DNA from: Algoriphagus sp.
Lineage (GTDB): Bacteria > Bacteroidota > Bacteroidia > Cytophagales > Cyclobacteriaceae
Length of the DNA: 64,000 nt
Direction of reading: 5' to 3'
NCBI GenBank assembly: GCA_018336015.1
Contig: JAGXQZ010000060.1
Span: 1 to 64,000, forward strand
The notes under the pieces are model-generated. The model was not told where the DNA came from. It ran no database searches and was given only the letters and a program-made list of their open reading frames with translations. Shown here piece after piece: positions 1 to 9,772 of the stretch. The position numbers and the translations under genes are program-made. How positions within the stretch are numbered: the first letter of the stretch is position 1; each line of letters opens with the position of its first letter.

Positions 1-3000
1 CTTCGTCGATTTTACTTTCTACGCCTACCTTGCCTCGCATAAGCTGGGCGAGTTTTTCCACCACGGAAAGTCCCAGTCCTGTTCCCTCGGTAGCAAATTG
101 ATCACCCCCAATTCGTTCAAAGGGTTTGAACAACTTGGGTATATTTTCTTCTGATATGCCTATGCCGTTGTCTACGACTAAGATCCTGATTGATTTTTTT
201 CCATCCAGGTCAAAACTGGTCTCAGCTGAAATCCAAACTGAACCACCTTTTCGATTGTATTTGATGGCGTTGTTGAGCAAGTTGATCAGGATTTGTTTCA
301 ATCGCTGTAAGTCTGCCAAGACGAAAATTTTCCGCTTATCGACCGGGAGGTGAACCTGTACTGATTTTTCTCCTGCAAAAGGCATGACCGAATCAGCGAT
401 TTCCTGAATCACTCCGGTCAACTCGATTGGTTCTAGGGAAACGGAGACCTTTCCTGCCTCGATTTTGGCAATGTCTAAGACTTCATTGATCAACTGAAGG
501 AGGTGATTTCCGCTCTTGAGGATGTATTCCAGATTTTTGTGCTGATTTTCAGTGAGTTCTGTAAATTCCAATAACTGTGCAAAGCCAAGAATAGAATTCA
601 TGGGAGTTCTGAGTTCATGGCTCATTCTGGAAAGAAACTCACTTTTTGCCTGGTTGGCCGTGTCGGCTTCGTTTCTGGCTAGTTCAAGTTCGAGGTTTGA
701 ATTTTCCAGTTCTTTGGTTCGCTCTTGAATTCGCAACTCGAGATTTTGATTGAGTTGGATGATTTCCTCCTCGTAATGCTTTCGCTCAGTGATATCCTGC
801 TTGACAGCCAGGTAGTTTTTGATATTGCCATTTTCATCGAGAATGGGTGTAATGGAAATGTTTTCCCAGAAAATCTCACCCGACTTTCTTCGGTTTCTCC
901 ATTCGGTCTGAAAGTTTTTGCCAGAGGTAATGGTTTTCCAAAGGTGATTGTATACCTCCCGCTCGGTCAGGCCTGATTTGATCATTCCAATGGGCTGCAT
1001 GTATAATTCCTCGTGGCTGTAGCCTGTCATGGTAAGGAAGGCTGGGCTCATGTACTCGAGCTTACCGGTCAGATCGGTAATGATGATGGCTACAGGACTT
1101 TGCTCGATGGCAAGAGTCAGTTTTTTGATTTCCCTTTCGTTCTTTTTTCGCTCCGTGATTTCTCTGACAAATCGCAGGACTTTAGTGTCGGACATGGGAA
1201 CGATCCTCGATTCAAAATGTCTTTCTTCATATCCATAAATTCCAAAGGCTTCATAGGTTTCAATTTTCTGTTCAGTCAGAGATTTTCTAATTTTATTTAA
1301 ATGAAAATCTGCCTCCTTGGGCTCGAAGACATCTTTAAGATTTTTACCAACCAGATATTCAAAATCTCCGATTTGATTTTCTTTTTTAGAACTGAAATAT
1401 TCCAGGTAATTGCCATCAAAATCCATGATATAAAGCAAATCCGGAATGGCATCGATGATGGCTTTGAATCGGATATTTTGCTCTCGGATTTGTTCCTCAA
1501 CTATTTTTTCGTGTGTGATGTCGATGACAGTCGCCGCATTGAAGATCGGCTTGCCGTCCTCGTCAAAGAAAAGCTTCGCGGTGACCAATCCGGGAAAAGT
1601 ACTGCCGTCTTTCCGCTTTCGGCCAAATTCCTTAAGGGTATATTCTTTATTATTAAGGTATTCGGGATAGATCTGCTCTTGGTATTCTTCAAGTTGCTCC
1701 GGGGTATGAAGACTAAATATCTCCATCCCGATCATTTCATCTACTTCATACCCATGCATTTTTGCAAATGCCTCATTGCAATAGGTGATTTTCCGTGTGC
1801 CGTACTCGGTAATGACTGTACCGTAGGAAGCTTTGTCTGAGATGATTCTGAATTTTCGAAGTTCTTGCTCGGCAGTCTTTCTGGCAGTGACGTCGTAATC
1901 TGCACCCCGGAACCCGATTACTTTTCCTTCTGTATCTCTGATTGCGGCGCCAAAACTACTTACCCAAATGATCTGTCCGTCTTTTCGCTCAATGGTATTT
2001 TCCCAATCGAATAGATCGTTGCCATCTTTGAGGTGTTGGATACCTATGGACTTATACTCTTCTCTTTCATTTTCAGGGAAAAGGACCCAAAAGTACTTAT
2101 TGCCTACCAACTCTTCCGGTTCATACCCGTAGACGCGCTTGGATACAGGGCTGATGTAGGTATAGAGTCCCATTTCATCTACTTCCCAAATGACCGCACC
2201 GGTATGCTCTGCAATTTGGCGGAAGCGGTTTTCGCTATAAATGAGTGCTTGTTCGGTAGCTCTTTTTTCGGTAATGTTTTTCCAGGAAGTGAAAATGACT
2301 TCTTCTCCATTGAAAAGGATTTTGGAAAGGGTGATCTCTGCCAAAAACTCAGTTCCATTTTTTTGGATATGAACCCACTCAAAATGTGCATGGCCTTCGT
2401 TCTCAGTCATTTCGAGCATTTCTGCTGCATACGCTGTAGATTTTCTTCCGTTGGGCTGATTTTCAGGTGAGATTTCTGCCGGTGTGAGCCCTACCACTTC
2501 TTCTTTGGGACGGCCTAACAAGCTTACTACTGCTTTATTGCAATCGATGAACTTTCCATCCTTGATGATCAGGTATCCGTCAGGAGATTCTTCAAAGAGC
2601 ACACGGTATTTTTCTTCACTGTCTCTTAGCTTTTGTTCCGTTTCCTTTCGATCGGTGATATCTATACCCACGCACTGCATTTCAAAGGGTACTCCCGCAG
2701 AATCTGTCAAACAAACAAAATCCCACAGGGTGGTCATGATCTTACCCGAGCGAGTTGGCTTGTCTAGCTCTACTTGGACGATTTTGCCTGGGTGAGTGAT
2801 GCATATCCCTACTGCTTCCCGGGCTTTATCTTGATCATATTCACAGATCGAAGTCAGAGAATCAGACTCAGCAAGGCCTTTGGTTGGATAGATGTATCCA
2901 AAGTCTTCTTCAAACTTTTTATTCCAAAACGTATGTCGCCCTTGGAGATCTGTACGGATGACATAATTGGTTTGAGATTCAAGGAGACTTCGAAGGCGGT

Positions 3001-5017
3001 TTTCACTTTCAATCAATTGGTCTTCTGCCCGCTTTCTATCGGAGATATTAATCCCCATGCACTGGATTTCATTGGGTATTCCGTTTTCGTCAAAAAGTGC
3101 GACAAATTCCCAAAGTGTAGTAATTATTCCTCCCTCTTTACTGGGTTTATCTAGCTCTACAGGAAAAATTTCACCAGGGTGTAGCATGCACTCCTGGACC
3201 ACAGCTCTAGTTTTATCATGATGGTACTCACAGATGGATTGCAAAGCATTGCCGTGGTCAAGCCCGTTGTCTCCGTAAAGCCAACCGAATTCTTCTGCAA
3301 ATTTTTCATTCCAATAGGTATGACGACCATAAAGGTCTGTTCGGAGAACATAGCTGGTTTGGAAGTTGAGCAGATTTTGTAGCTGCCGTTCTTTCTTCCT
3401 TGACTCAGCTAAGTTACTTCTGGATTCAAAGTGTTGGCCCAATACACTGGTAAGCGCTTGCACCAAGGTGTATTCCTCGATCAGGAAAAATTTATTGTTG
3501 GGGATAAAGACTTCTAAAACACCCACCTCGAGGTTATTCACCAAGATGTTTTCTTTGATAAGATTGGTGCTTCTTTTAAATGATGGGGAGATGAATTCTG
3601 AATTTTTGTAACTGATCCGGGCATGGGTTTCCTCGGGTTGGAAAAAACCAGCAGGAATGATTTCTACTGCCCGTTGAAGCACTTGCTCCTCCTTTAGATC
3701 TCCGGAAATCAGCAATTGGGTGATTTCATAGACCGTATTGAATTCTTTGATCCGCTCTTTAAGATCCCGCTCTTTTCGGATTCTATTGTGAACATTTCCT
3801 AAGATGGAAGTGAAAATTTTAAGGAGATTGAATTCATTTTCGGAATAAGAGTGGTGTTTTTGGACTGAGTCCAATCCAATAAAACCAATGCACTCGCTTT
3901 GGTCCATGATCGGCATGGCCAGTAGGCTCTTGATTCCCTGAGCTTCAAGAATTTGCCGGAGCGTGGTAGATTCCTCCAATGCATTTACATCTTCCACATA
4001 CATGATCTCCCCTTGGAGGTGTTGCTTGGTCCAGTCTTCCAATCCTTCCAATGAGGTTTCCTGGAGAAATTCAAGTTGCGATTCAATACCTGTTGCACAC
4101 CATTCGAAGGTATTGCTACAGGTATTTTGTGCCCAGTCATAGTCAAAAACATACATCCGGTCTGCTTCTACAAACTCACCCAATTTCTGTAAAGAGGCCT
4201 GGATGGTTTTGTGAAGATCCTCTTCCGAAATATTGATATAAGAGGAGGATGTCTGTACTAAAAGCTCCAAAAGCTCTGACTGGGATTTAAGCTTTTGCTC
4301 TGCTTCTACCTGGTGCGTGATGTCGAGAAAAGTCGTAAAGACCTGAAAGGGTTCCTTCTCTCCAGGTTTGAATTCCGGAACTGAATTGATCGAAATCCAA
4401 GTATATTTTTTCTTTTTTGGATTAAAGACTCCCATCACTTCATTTTGAACTGGTTTTCCGGTCCTCAATGATACCATGGCAGGATGGGAATCGCCGGGAA
4501 AATCAGAACCATCCAAGTGGATCGCATGCCATTCGGGATCGACGGAGGTTTTTCCCTGCATTTGGTCCCTGGTTAGCCCAAGCATGATTTCAGCTGCTTG
4601 GTTGCATTCGGTGATTTTGCCGGTAGAATCTTGATAAACTACCCCTTCAGGCATCTTTTCGAACAAGGTGGCATAGCATCCGGGTTGTTCTTGATCAGGG
4701 GAAAAAGTATAGCTGATATAGGCAATCATTCCCTGAGGGAATTTCTCAAATCGGTATTTCCAATGGCCTTTAAGTTCAAGTGAAGTGGTGGAAGGATCTG
4801 AAACAAAAGTGCTAAGGGATTCGGTTTGCAGATTCGGAAACACATCAAAAATGAGATTCCCGTCAGAGATGTTTTTTTCGGAAAGCAGGGATTCTGCTGC
4901 TTTGTTTTTACCAATAATTTTAAGTTCAGAATCCAAGAAAAGTACAGCCTCTTGAAGCTGATTAAGTGCAGATCTTAGGAGTTGGAAATTCTCTTCGCTA
5001 GGTTTTTGAAAAGGCAT
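1..5017 (-). CDS. Multi-PAS/GAF sensor histidine kinase, C-terminus beyond window
   Basis: The frame is open from the ATG at 5017 to the left edge, about 1672 codons, so its C-terminus is not visible. No membrane segment or signal peptide is seen, which suggests a soluble cytoplasmic sensor. Domains in order: PAS (about 10-105), PAS (114-240), GAF (250-410), a weaker GAF-like segment (412-540), then seven PAS units starting near 560, 685, 800, 925, 1052, 1177 and 1295. A coiled coil (1412-1452) leads to HisKA with the H-box SHELRTPMNS, phospho-acceptor His1467. The HATPase follows with N-box NLLNNAIKYN near 1578, G1 VDNGIGIS near 1616 and G2 GTGLGLS near 1645. The PAS units near 560 and 685 are close copies of each other. 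A receiver domain could lie beyond the edge. A -7-like box lies upstream at 5053-5060. The ligand is unknown. Confidence 0.95.
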   Translation of the reverse strand, partial: MPFQKPSEENFQLLRSALNQLQEAVLFLDSELKIIGKNKAAESLLSEKNISDGNLIFDVFPNLQTESLSTFVSDPSTTSLELKGHWKYRFEKFPQGMIAYISYTFSPDQEQPGCYATLFEKMPEGVVYQDSTGKITECNQAAEIMLGLTRDQMQGKTSVDPEWHAIHLDGSDFPGDSHPAMVSLRTGKPVQNEVMGVFNPKKKKYTWISINSVPEFKPGEKEPFQVFTTFLDITHQVEAEQKLKSQSELLELLVQTSSSYINISEEDLHKTIQASLQKLGEFVEADRMYVFDYDWAQNTCSNTFEWCATGIESQLEFLQETSLEGLEDWTKQHLQGEIMYVEDVNALEESTTLRQILEAQGIKSLLAMPIMDQSECIGFIGLDSVQKHHSYSENEFNLLKIFTSILGNVHNRIRKERDLKERIKEFNTVYEITQLLISGDLKEEQVLQRAVEIIPAGFFQPEETHARISYKNSEFISPSFKRSTNLIKENILVNNLEVGVLEVFIPNNKFFLIEEYTLVQALTSVLGQHFESRSNLAESRKKERQLQNLLNFQTSYVLRTDLYGRHTYWNEKFAEEFGWLYGDNGLDHGNALQSICEYHHDKTRAVVQECMLHPGEIFPVELDKPSKEGGIITTLWEFVALFDENGIPNEIQCMGINISDRKRAEDQLIESENRLRSLLESQTNYVIRTDLQGRHTFWNKKFEEDFGYIYPTKGLAESDSLTSICEYDQDKAREAVGICITHPGKIVQVELDKPTRSGKIMTTLWDFVCLTDSAGVPFEMQCVGIDITDRKETEQKLRDSEEKYRVLFEESPDGYLIIKDGKFIDCNKAVVSLLGRPKEEVVGLTPAEISPENQPNGRKSTAYAAEMLEMTENEGHAHFEWVHIQKNGTEFLAEITLSKILFNGEEVIFTSWKNITEKRATEQALIYSENRFRQIAEHTGAVIWEVDEMGLYTYISPVSKRVYGYEPEELVGNKYFWVLFPENEREEYKSIGIQHLKDGNDLFDWENTIERKDGQIIWVSSFGAAIRDTEGKVIGFRGADYDVTARKTAEQELRKFRIISDKASYGTVITEYGTRKITYCNEAFAKMHGYEVDEMIGMEIFSLHTPEQLEEYQEQIYPEYLNNKEYTLKEFGRKRKDGSTFPGLVTAKLFFDEDGKPIFNAATVIDITHEKIVEEQIREQNIRFKAIIDAIPDLLYIMDFDGNYLEYFSSKKENQIGDFEYLVGKNLKDVFEPKEADFHLNKIRKSLTEQKIETYEAFGIYGYEERHFESRIVPMSDTKVLRFVREITERKKNEREIKKLTLAIEQSPVAIIITDLTGKLEYMSPAFLTMTGYSHEELYMQPIGMIKSGLTEREVYNHLWKTITSGKNFQTEWRNRRKSGEIFWENISITPILDENGNIKNYLAVKQDITERKHYEEEIIQLNQNLELRIQERTKELENSNLELELARNEADTANQAKSEFLSRMSHELRTPMNSILGFAQLLEFTELTENQHKNLEYILKSGNHLLQLINEVLDIAKIEAGKVSVSLEPIELTGVIQEIADSVMPFAGEKSVQVHLPVDKRKIFVLADLQRLKQILINLLNNAIKYNRKGGSVWISAETSFDLDGKKSIRILVVDNGIGISEENIPKLFKPFERIGGDQFATEGTGLGLSVVEKLAQLMRGKVGVESKIDE

Positions 5018-5052
5018 ACCAGATATCTAATTAAGACGCTTTCGACATGGGT

Positions 5053-5060
5053 CAAAAGTA
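5053..5060 (-). promoter_or_regulatory. Candidate -7 box for the multi-PAS kinase
   Basis: On the minus strand this reads TACTTTTG, an exact match to the Bacteroidota -7 consensus TAnnTTTG. It would start transcription near 5048 and give a leader of about 30 bases. No good -33 TTG/TTTG is seen at the expected 19-21 base spacing, so the call is tentative. Confidence 0.35.
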
Positions 5061-5289
5061 AATTGGAAATTCGTCCGAATCGACTGCAGTTGGTATTTGG
5101 GTGCTTGATCCACTACAATTCTATTGATTTGCCGAATTCCGATTAATAGTACTAAAAATCAACGGTAAATTGTAGATGAACAGGATTTAATTAGGCTTAT
5201 AAGTACTTTTTTGTAATGAAAAGTTTAAAAAAATATATGAATTGTAATTTTCGGATTAATGCAGCCTAAAGGATATTGATGGTAAAAGC

Positions 5290-5326
5290 AAAAAAAAATA
5301 GCCCCTGATTTTTTAAATCAAGGGCT
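5290..5326 (-). terminator. Intrinsic terminator downstream of msrAB
   Basis: The arms at 5300-5311 and 5315-5326 pair as AGCCCctGATTT with AAATCAaGGGCT around a short T-rich loop. On the minus strand the hairpin is followed by a run of U (the A tract at 5290-5298). It lies about 165 bases past the msrAB stop. Confidence 0.75.
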
Positions 5327-5491
5327 TGATTTTTTAACCTGGATTGTGCGTTGGAATTTGAAACAAGAATTCAAAATTTAGGAAAGTCAGTCACTTTGGA
5401 TTCCGATAATTATTGGGAGAAAACTGAAATAAAACGACTGATTAGGTAGCATTTTGAGCTCGTAGTAGATTTTCCAATGCATGGTTCAGTT

Positions 5492-6601
5492 TTAATCTAC
5501 CAACCAGAGGTAATCCCCATAGCCGGCTTCTTTCATTTTTGTTTTTGGGATGAATTTCATCGCGGCCGAATTCATGCAATACCTCAATCGGGTAGGTTCA
5601 GGACCATCATAAAACACATGTCCTACATGGCTTTTACCATATTTACTTCGGACTTCCACACGGGTCATTCCGAGTGTTCGGTCGATTGGCTTTTCGAGTG
5701 CTCGTGCATCTATAGGCTTTACAAAGCTTGGCCATCCCGATCCGGATTCGTATTTGTCTTTGGAACTAAAGAGCGGAGCACCGGACACAATACAGACATA
5801 AATGCCGGATTCCTTGTTGCCATTGTATTCGTTGTTGTAGGCATATTCAGTAGCATCTTCCATGGTCACTTCGTATTGCAGTGGAGTGAGTGATTTTTTT
5901 AGTTCTGCTTTGGATTTGGCAGGGTAGGTGCCTTCATTGATGTCTGGCCAGTTGGTTTTGATGCATTCTTGCCGACCACTTCCGATTTTATAAGCATTGT
6001 ATTCATCCGGAGACTTTTTGTAATAGTCTTGGTGGTACTCTTCAGCAGGATAAAAGTTGCTGTACTTGATCACCGGAGTAGCAATTGGCTTTGCGAATTT
6101 TCCCGATTTATCCAGTCTGGATTTGCTTTCCTCGGCCACTTTTCGCTGCAGGTCATTGTGAAAAAAGATCGCAGATTCATACTGCGTACCTCGGTCAAAG
6201 AATGAACCTCCTACATCGGTAGGATCAAAGGTTTGCCAGAAAATATCGACCAATTCAGCATAGCTGATGACTTCTGGATCATAAGTGATTTGGACAGCCT
6301 CTCGGTGACCGGTTTTCCCTGAGGAAACTTCTGAATAGTTGGGATTTTTCTCTTTACCGCCTGAATAACCTGAGACTACGGAAATTACTCCGTCCAAGCC
6401 TTCAAAAGGTGCTTCCACACACCAGAAACAGCCTCCGGCAAAAGTGGCCAACTCAGTTTTGGCAGAAAATACTTCCTGCTTTGGCTCTTCTGGGAGGTTT
6501 TCAGTTGTTCCTGATTTTTCGGCAGGACCAGATGAACAGGCCATTAACAGGCCAACAAACAGACTCAACATAGTAAACGAATGATTTATGGATTTGATCA
6601 T
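5492..6601 (-). CDS. msrAB: Bifunctional methionine sulfoxide reductase MsrA-MsrB, lipoprotein
   Basis: This fused enzyme reduces both S- and R-methionine sulfoxide and probably repairs envelope proteins. A signal peptide ends in a lipobox (LLMAC, Cys22), so the product is likely a lipoprotein in the periplasm or outer membrane. The MsrA domain (about 45-200) has the catalytic motif GGCFWC with Cys58. The MsrB domain (about 215-357) has catalytic Cys342 in RYCMNSAAMKF. The four zinc cysteines of classical MsrB are not conserved: the first pair reads CIVSG and the second pair is SKYG. The usual resolving Cys in SGCGWPSF is serine (SGSGWPSF). It is therefore a zinc-free MsrB that needs another route for recycling. 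The gene appears monocistronic, with its own terminator at 5290-5326. Confidence 0.95.
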   Translation of the reverse strand: MIKSINHSFTMLSLFVGLLMACSSGPAEKSGTTENLPEEPKQEVFSAKTELATFAGGCFWCVEAPFEGLDGVISVVSGYSGGKEKNPNYSEVSSGKTGHREAVQITYDPEVISYAELVDIFWQTFDPTDVGGSFFDRGTQYESAIFFHNDLQRKVAEESKSRLDKSGKFAKPIATPVIKYSNFYPAEEYHQDYYKKSPDEYNAYKIGSGRQECIKTNWPDINEGTYPAKSKAELKKSLTPLQYEVTMEDATEYAYNNEYNGNKESGIYVCIVSGAPLFSSKDKYESGSGWPSFVKPIDARALEKPIDRTLGMTRVEVRSKYGKSHVGHVFYDGPEPTRLRYCMNSAAMKFIPKTKMKEAGYGDYLWLVD

Positions 6602-6838
6602 GTAGGTAAATTCAGATGTAGAATAGTGCTGTAATTCGGTTATCGTATCGGTTTAAACTAGTGTACTCGACCTTCTGTTCAGGCTAAAATCTTAAATTCC
6701 TTTAAAACTCACCTTCAGAATTACGAGGAAGGTGAATTTTTGGATTAATCCCTTCTTAAATAAAAACTCAAAGGCTGGAATTTGATCAATTGGCTTCTTT
6801 CAATTCACCAGTTAAAAACAAACTCATGTAAATCTGAA

Positions 6839-6869
6839 TTTGATACTAGTCTGATTTTAATATCTTTTG
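6839..6869 (+). promoter_or_regulatory. Candidate promoter of the sugar dehydrogenase gene
   Basis: TTTG at 6839-6842 is followed after 18 bases by TA-N3-TTTG (6861-6869). This is the Bacteroidota -33/-7 layout with one extra base inside the -7 box, and the TTTG-to-TTTG distance equals that of the consensus. Transcription would start near 6874, 22 bases before the ATG. Confidence 0.4.
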
Positions 6870-6895
6870 AAACCCAAATTGCCTAAACCCATTTT

Positions 6896-9559
6896 ATGAA
6901 TTCAAGAATAAGTTTCCTGAGTCTTATCATCTTAGCAATCTTCAGTTGCAAGGAAAAAGACATCGATCCTTTTGCCACCATCCAGCCTGAGGAAAGCCGA
7001 TTTACCAAAGTCACCCTGGTTGAAAAGCTAAATGAACCCATGGAGCTGGAGGTCTTGGATAATTTTGACGTGCTCTTCATCGAGCGGGGTGGAAAAGTGA
7101 GAAGATTCCTAGCTGAGACTGGAAATGTTGAAGAAGTCGGTTTTCTTGACGTCTATGCTCAAAATGAGGACGGATTACTCGGCCTAGCCAAAGACCCCAA
7201 GTTCAACGAAAACCAATGGATTTACCTCTACTATGCACCTGCAGGTCCGGATTCAATCAACCGGCTTTCGAGATTTACCCTGACCGATGGTTTACTTGAT
7301 AAAGGTTCGGAGAAGATCATGCTCGAAGTGCCCGTATTTCGTGGATGCTGCCACTCGGGAGGTTCGCTTGAGTTTGATTCCAAGGGCAATCTATTTATTA
7401 GTTTAGGCGATGATACGACCCCTTTTGAGTCGGATAATTACAATCCCATCGACGAGCGTGCAGGAAGGCCCGGTAATGTGGATGCACAAAAGACCTCCGG
7501 CAACAGCAATGACCTGAGAGGTTCCATCCTGCGAATTACCCCACAGCCCGATGGTACTTACACCATTCCCGAGGGCAATCTTTTTCCTCCCGGCACACCC
7601 AATACCCGCCCTGAGATCTATGTCAAGGGAAATAGAAACCCATTTCGAATCGGGATCGATCAGCGCAATGGCAATCTGTTTTGGGGTGAAGTGGGTCCGG
7701 ACGCTTCCAAAGACAGCCTGAAAAGAGGTCCAAAAGGACATGATGAGTTTAATTTGGCGACCAAGCCCGGATTTTTCGGCTGGCCCTATTTTGTGGGGAA
7801 TAATAAGCCCTATTGGAAATATGACTTCGAAAAGCAGGAAGGCCTTTTTGAATTTGATCCGAAAGCACCAAAAAACACCTCGCCTAATTCCACAGGAATC
7901 GAACAACTTCCTCCTGCTACGCCTGCTTTGATTTGGTATCCTTATGATGAGTCAGTGGAGTTTCCGATGCTTGGTACGGGAGGTAGAAATGCCATGGCAG
8001 GCCCGATCTACTATCGTGCAGATTATGAAAAGTCTGAGGTGCGATTCCCGGGCTATTACGATGGCAAGGCCTTTTTCTACGATTGGATGAGAAACTGGAT
8101 CTATACCGTGAAGCTGACCGAGGATTTTCAATACGATACCATGGAGCGATTCATGCCTTCGACGGTGTTTGACAAGCCTGTCGACATGCAGTTTGCCAAG
8201 GACGGCTCTCTTTACATTTTGGAATATGGCACGTATTGGAGTTCGCAAAATGATGATTCAGGCATCTACCGCATCGAGTTTGCCTCGGGCAACAGAAAGC
8301 CCAAAGCGATTGCCTCAGCAGATCGGCTGAACGGAGCTGTTCCATTGCAGGTGAAGTTTTCTTCCGAAGGCACCCAAGATGCAGACGAAGGTGATCAGGT
8401 GGTGATGGAATGGGATTTTGGCAATGGTCAAACCTCCAAAGAGGCTAATCCTGTCATGAGTTTTGACAAGCCGGGCGTCTACCGAGTCAAACTCAAAGTG
8501 ACCGATCAGCAGGGCGCATTTTCTGAAACTTTCCTCGAAATCAAAGCCGGAAATGAAGCCCCTCAAGTCCAATTGGACTGGAAGGGTAACCGAAGTTTTT
8601 ACTTTGGAAAAGAGCAAATCACCTATGCTCTGAATGTGACAGACCGAGAGGATGGTACTCCACAGGAGTCTAAGATCGGGTTGTCCATCGATTACCTCTC
8701 CGGTGGATTTGATCTGATTCAGGCAGGACATCAGGAGGATAAGCCCATTTTGCCCGGAGAAAACTACATCACTCAGGCGGGTTGTAAGGCATGCCATGCC
8801 GTGGAAAAGGCATCGGTCGGGCCAACCTACACCGCCGTCTCCCAAAAGTACCTCAATCAGCCTGATGCCAAATCCTACCTGATCACTAAAATCACCCAAG
8901 GCGGGGGCGGTGTATGGGGCGAGCGGGTGATGCCGGGTCATTCGCATATAGCTCCTAGCCAAGTGGAATCCATGGTGGATTACATTCTCGCTTTGGCCAA
9001 TCCTAATGCAGTCCAGCGAACAATTCCGCTCGCAGGTACTTTCCCGATTGACCAAACCGAAAATCCGGAGGGCTACTATTTGATCCAAGCCAACTATGAG
9101 GACAAAGGTGCTTCGGGGATTGAACCGCTGAAAACTCAACTTAGAATGATCCTGAGAAATAGCTTGGTGCCTGCTGTTTCTGCCAATGGATTTGAGGGCG
9201 TGGCCAAAGCCAATGGTCCAAATTCGCAGTGGGTGAAGTTTACCGCCGCTCGATCTTGGATACGATTTGATCAGCTGGATTTGACTGGAATTAGACTGTT
9301 AGAACTTGCCCTTTCTCCTGGAAATACCTCCGGCAAACTCGAAATCAGAACCGGAAGCTCAGATGGAATGGTGATCGGGGAGACGAAAATTCTTTCCAAA
9401 GCAGACCGTCCGGCCAACTGGGAGGGACAATTCTTCCCTGTACCTGTCACCCTTAGTCCGAAAGAAGGAATAAAAGATGTCTTCTTAGTCTTCGTGCCAG
9501 ACAAGGAAGTTTCCATCTGGAATACGTTCAATGTGAGTACGATCAAGTTTAATAGATAG
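6896..9559 (+). CDS. Sugar dehydrogenase (GSDH/PQQ type) with PKD, cytochrome c and C-terminal carbohydrate-binding-like domain
   Basis: This 887-residue lipoprotein (signal peptide ending IFSCK, Cys18) oxidises a sugar or related alcohol outside the cytoplasm. The first 470 residues form the glucose/sorbosone dehydrogenase beta-propeller, with motifs such as GNRNPFRIG and CCHSGGSLEF. A PKD domain follows (about 475-555, with EWDFGNGQTS). A class I cytochrome c has the haem motif CKACH (Cys630, Cys633, His634) and a likely axial Met in the VMPGHSH stretch. The last 170 residues resemble a CBM6-like beta-sandwich. Electrons can pass within the one chain from the propeller cofactor to haem. The substrate cannot be read from the sequence. 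The gene stands alone with its own terminator. A second, smaller propeller dehydrogenase lies at 49716-50903. Confidence 0.92.
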   Translation: MNSRISFLSLIILAIFSCKEKDIDPFATIQPEESRFTKVTLVEKLNEPMELEVLDNFDVLFIERGGKVRRFLAETGNVEEVGFLDVYAQNEDGLLGLAKDPKFNENQWIYLYYAPAGPDSINRLSRFTLTDGLLDKGSEKIMLEVPVFRGCCHSGGSLEFDSKGNLFISLGDDTTPFESDNYNPIDERAGRPGNVDAQKTSGNSNDLRGSILRITPQPDGTYTIPEGNLFPPGTPNTRPEIYVKGNRNPFRIGIDQRNGNLFWGEVGPDASKDSLKRGPKGHDEFNLATKPGFFGWPYFVGNNKPYWKYDFEKQEGLFEFDPKAPKNTSPNSTGIEQLPPATPALIWYPYDESVEFPMLGTGGRNAMAGPIYYRADYEKSEVRFPGYYDGKAFFYDWMRNWIYTVKLTEDFQYDTMERFMPSTVFDKPVDMQFAKDGSLYILEYGTYWSSQNDDSGIYRIEFASGNRKPKAIASADRLNGAVPLQVKFSSEGTQDADEGDQVVMEWDFGNGQTSKEANPVMSFDKPGVYRVKLKVTDQQGAFSETFLEIKAGNEAPQVQLDWKGNRSFYFGKEQITYALNVTDREDGTPQESKIGLSIDYLSGGFDLIQAGHQEDKPILPGENYITQAGCKACHAVEKASVGPTYTAVSQKYLNQPDAKSYLITKITQGGGGVWGERVMPGHSHIAPSQVESMVDYILALANPNAVQRTIPLAGTFPIDQTENPEGYYLIQANYEDKGASGIEPLKTQLRMILRNSLVPAVSANGFEGVAKANGPNSQWVKFTAARSWIRFDQLDLTGIRLLELALSPGNTSGKLEIRTGSSDGMVIGETKILSKADRPANWEGQFFPVPVTLSPKEGIKDVFLVFVPDKEVSIWNTFNVSTIKFNR

Positions 9560-9568
9560 TAAAGCAAA

Positions 9569-9599
9569 AGCCCGAATCTCAACAGATTCGGGCTTTTTT
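9569..9599 (+). terminator. Intrinsic terminator after the sugar dehydrogenase
   Basis: A perfect 11-base stem (AGCCCGAATCT, 9569-9579, with AGATTCGGGCT, 9584-9594) has a CAAC loop and is followed by T6. Confidence 0.93.
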
Positions 9600-9772
9600 A
9601 CTGTTTAGAGAAATTTTTGGAATGAAAATTTGAGGAACCCTGAAAGTATCTTTTTAATATTCAAACTATCAAGTTAACTCCAAGTTTTATCCAACTTCGG
9701 TCATCGGTCTTCCAGCCCAAAATCAAAGGAATATACGTCAAGTAGAAGAAGAATTAAGCTGATTTTGGAGCT

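Larger units (their letters stand above)
5018..5491. other. Intergenic region between msrAB and the PAS kinase
   Basis: This 474-base AT-rich stretch holds a terminator at 5290-5326 and a candidate -7 box at 5053-5060. I see no credible open reading frame, RNA gene or repeat in the rest. Confidence 0.6.

Noticed and set aside
8315..9139. 274-codon open frame on the minus strand
   Set aside because: It lies wholly inside the well-supported sugar dehydrogenase gene and shows no protein-like domain.
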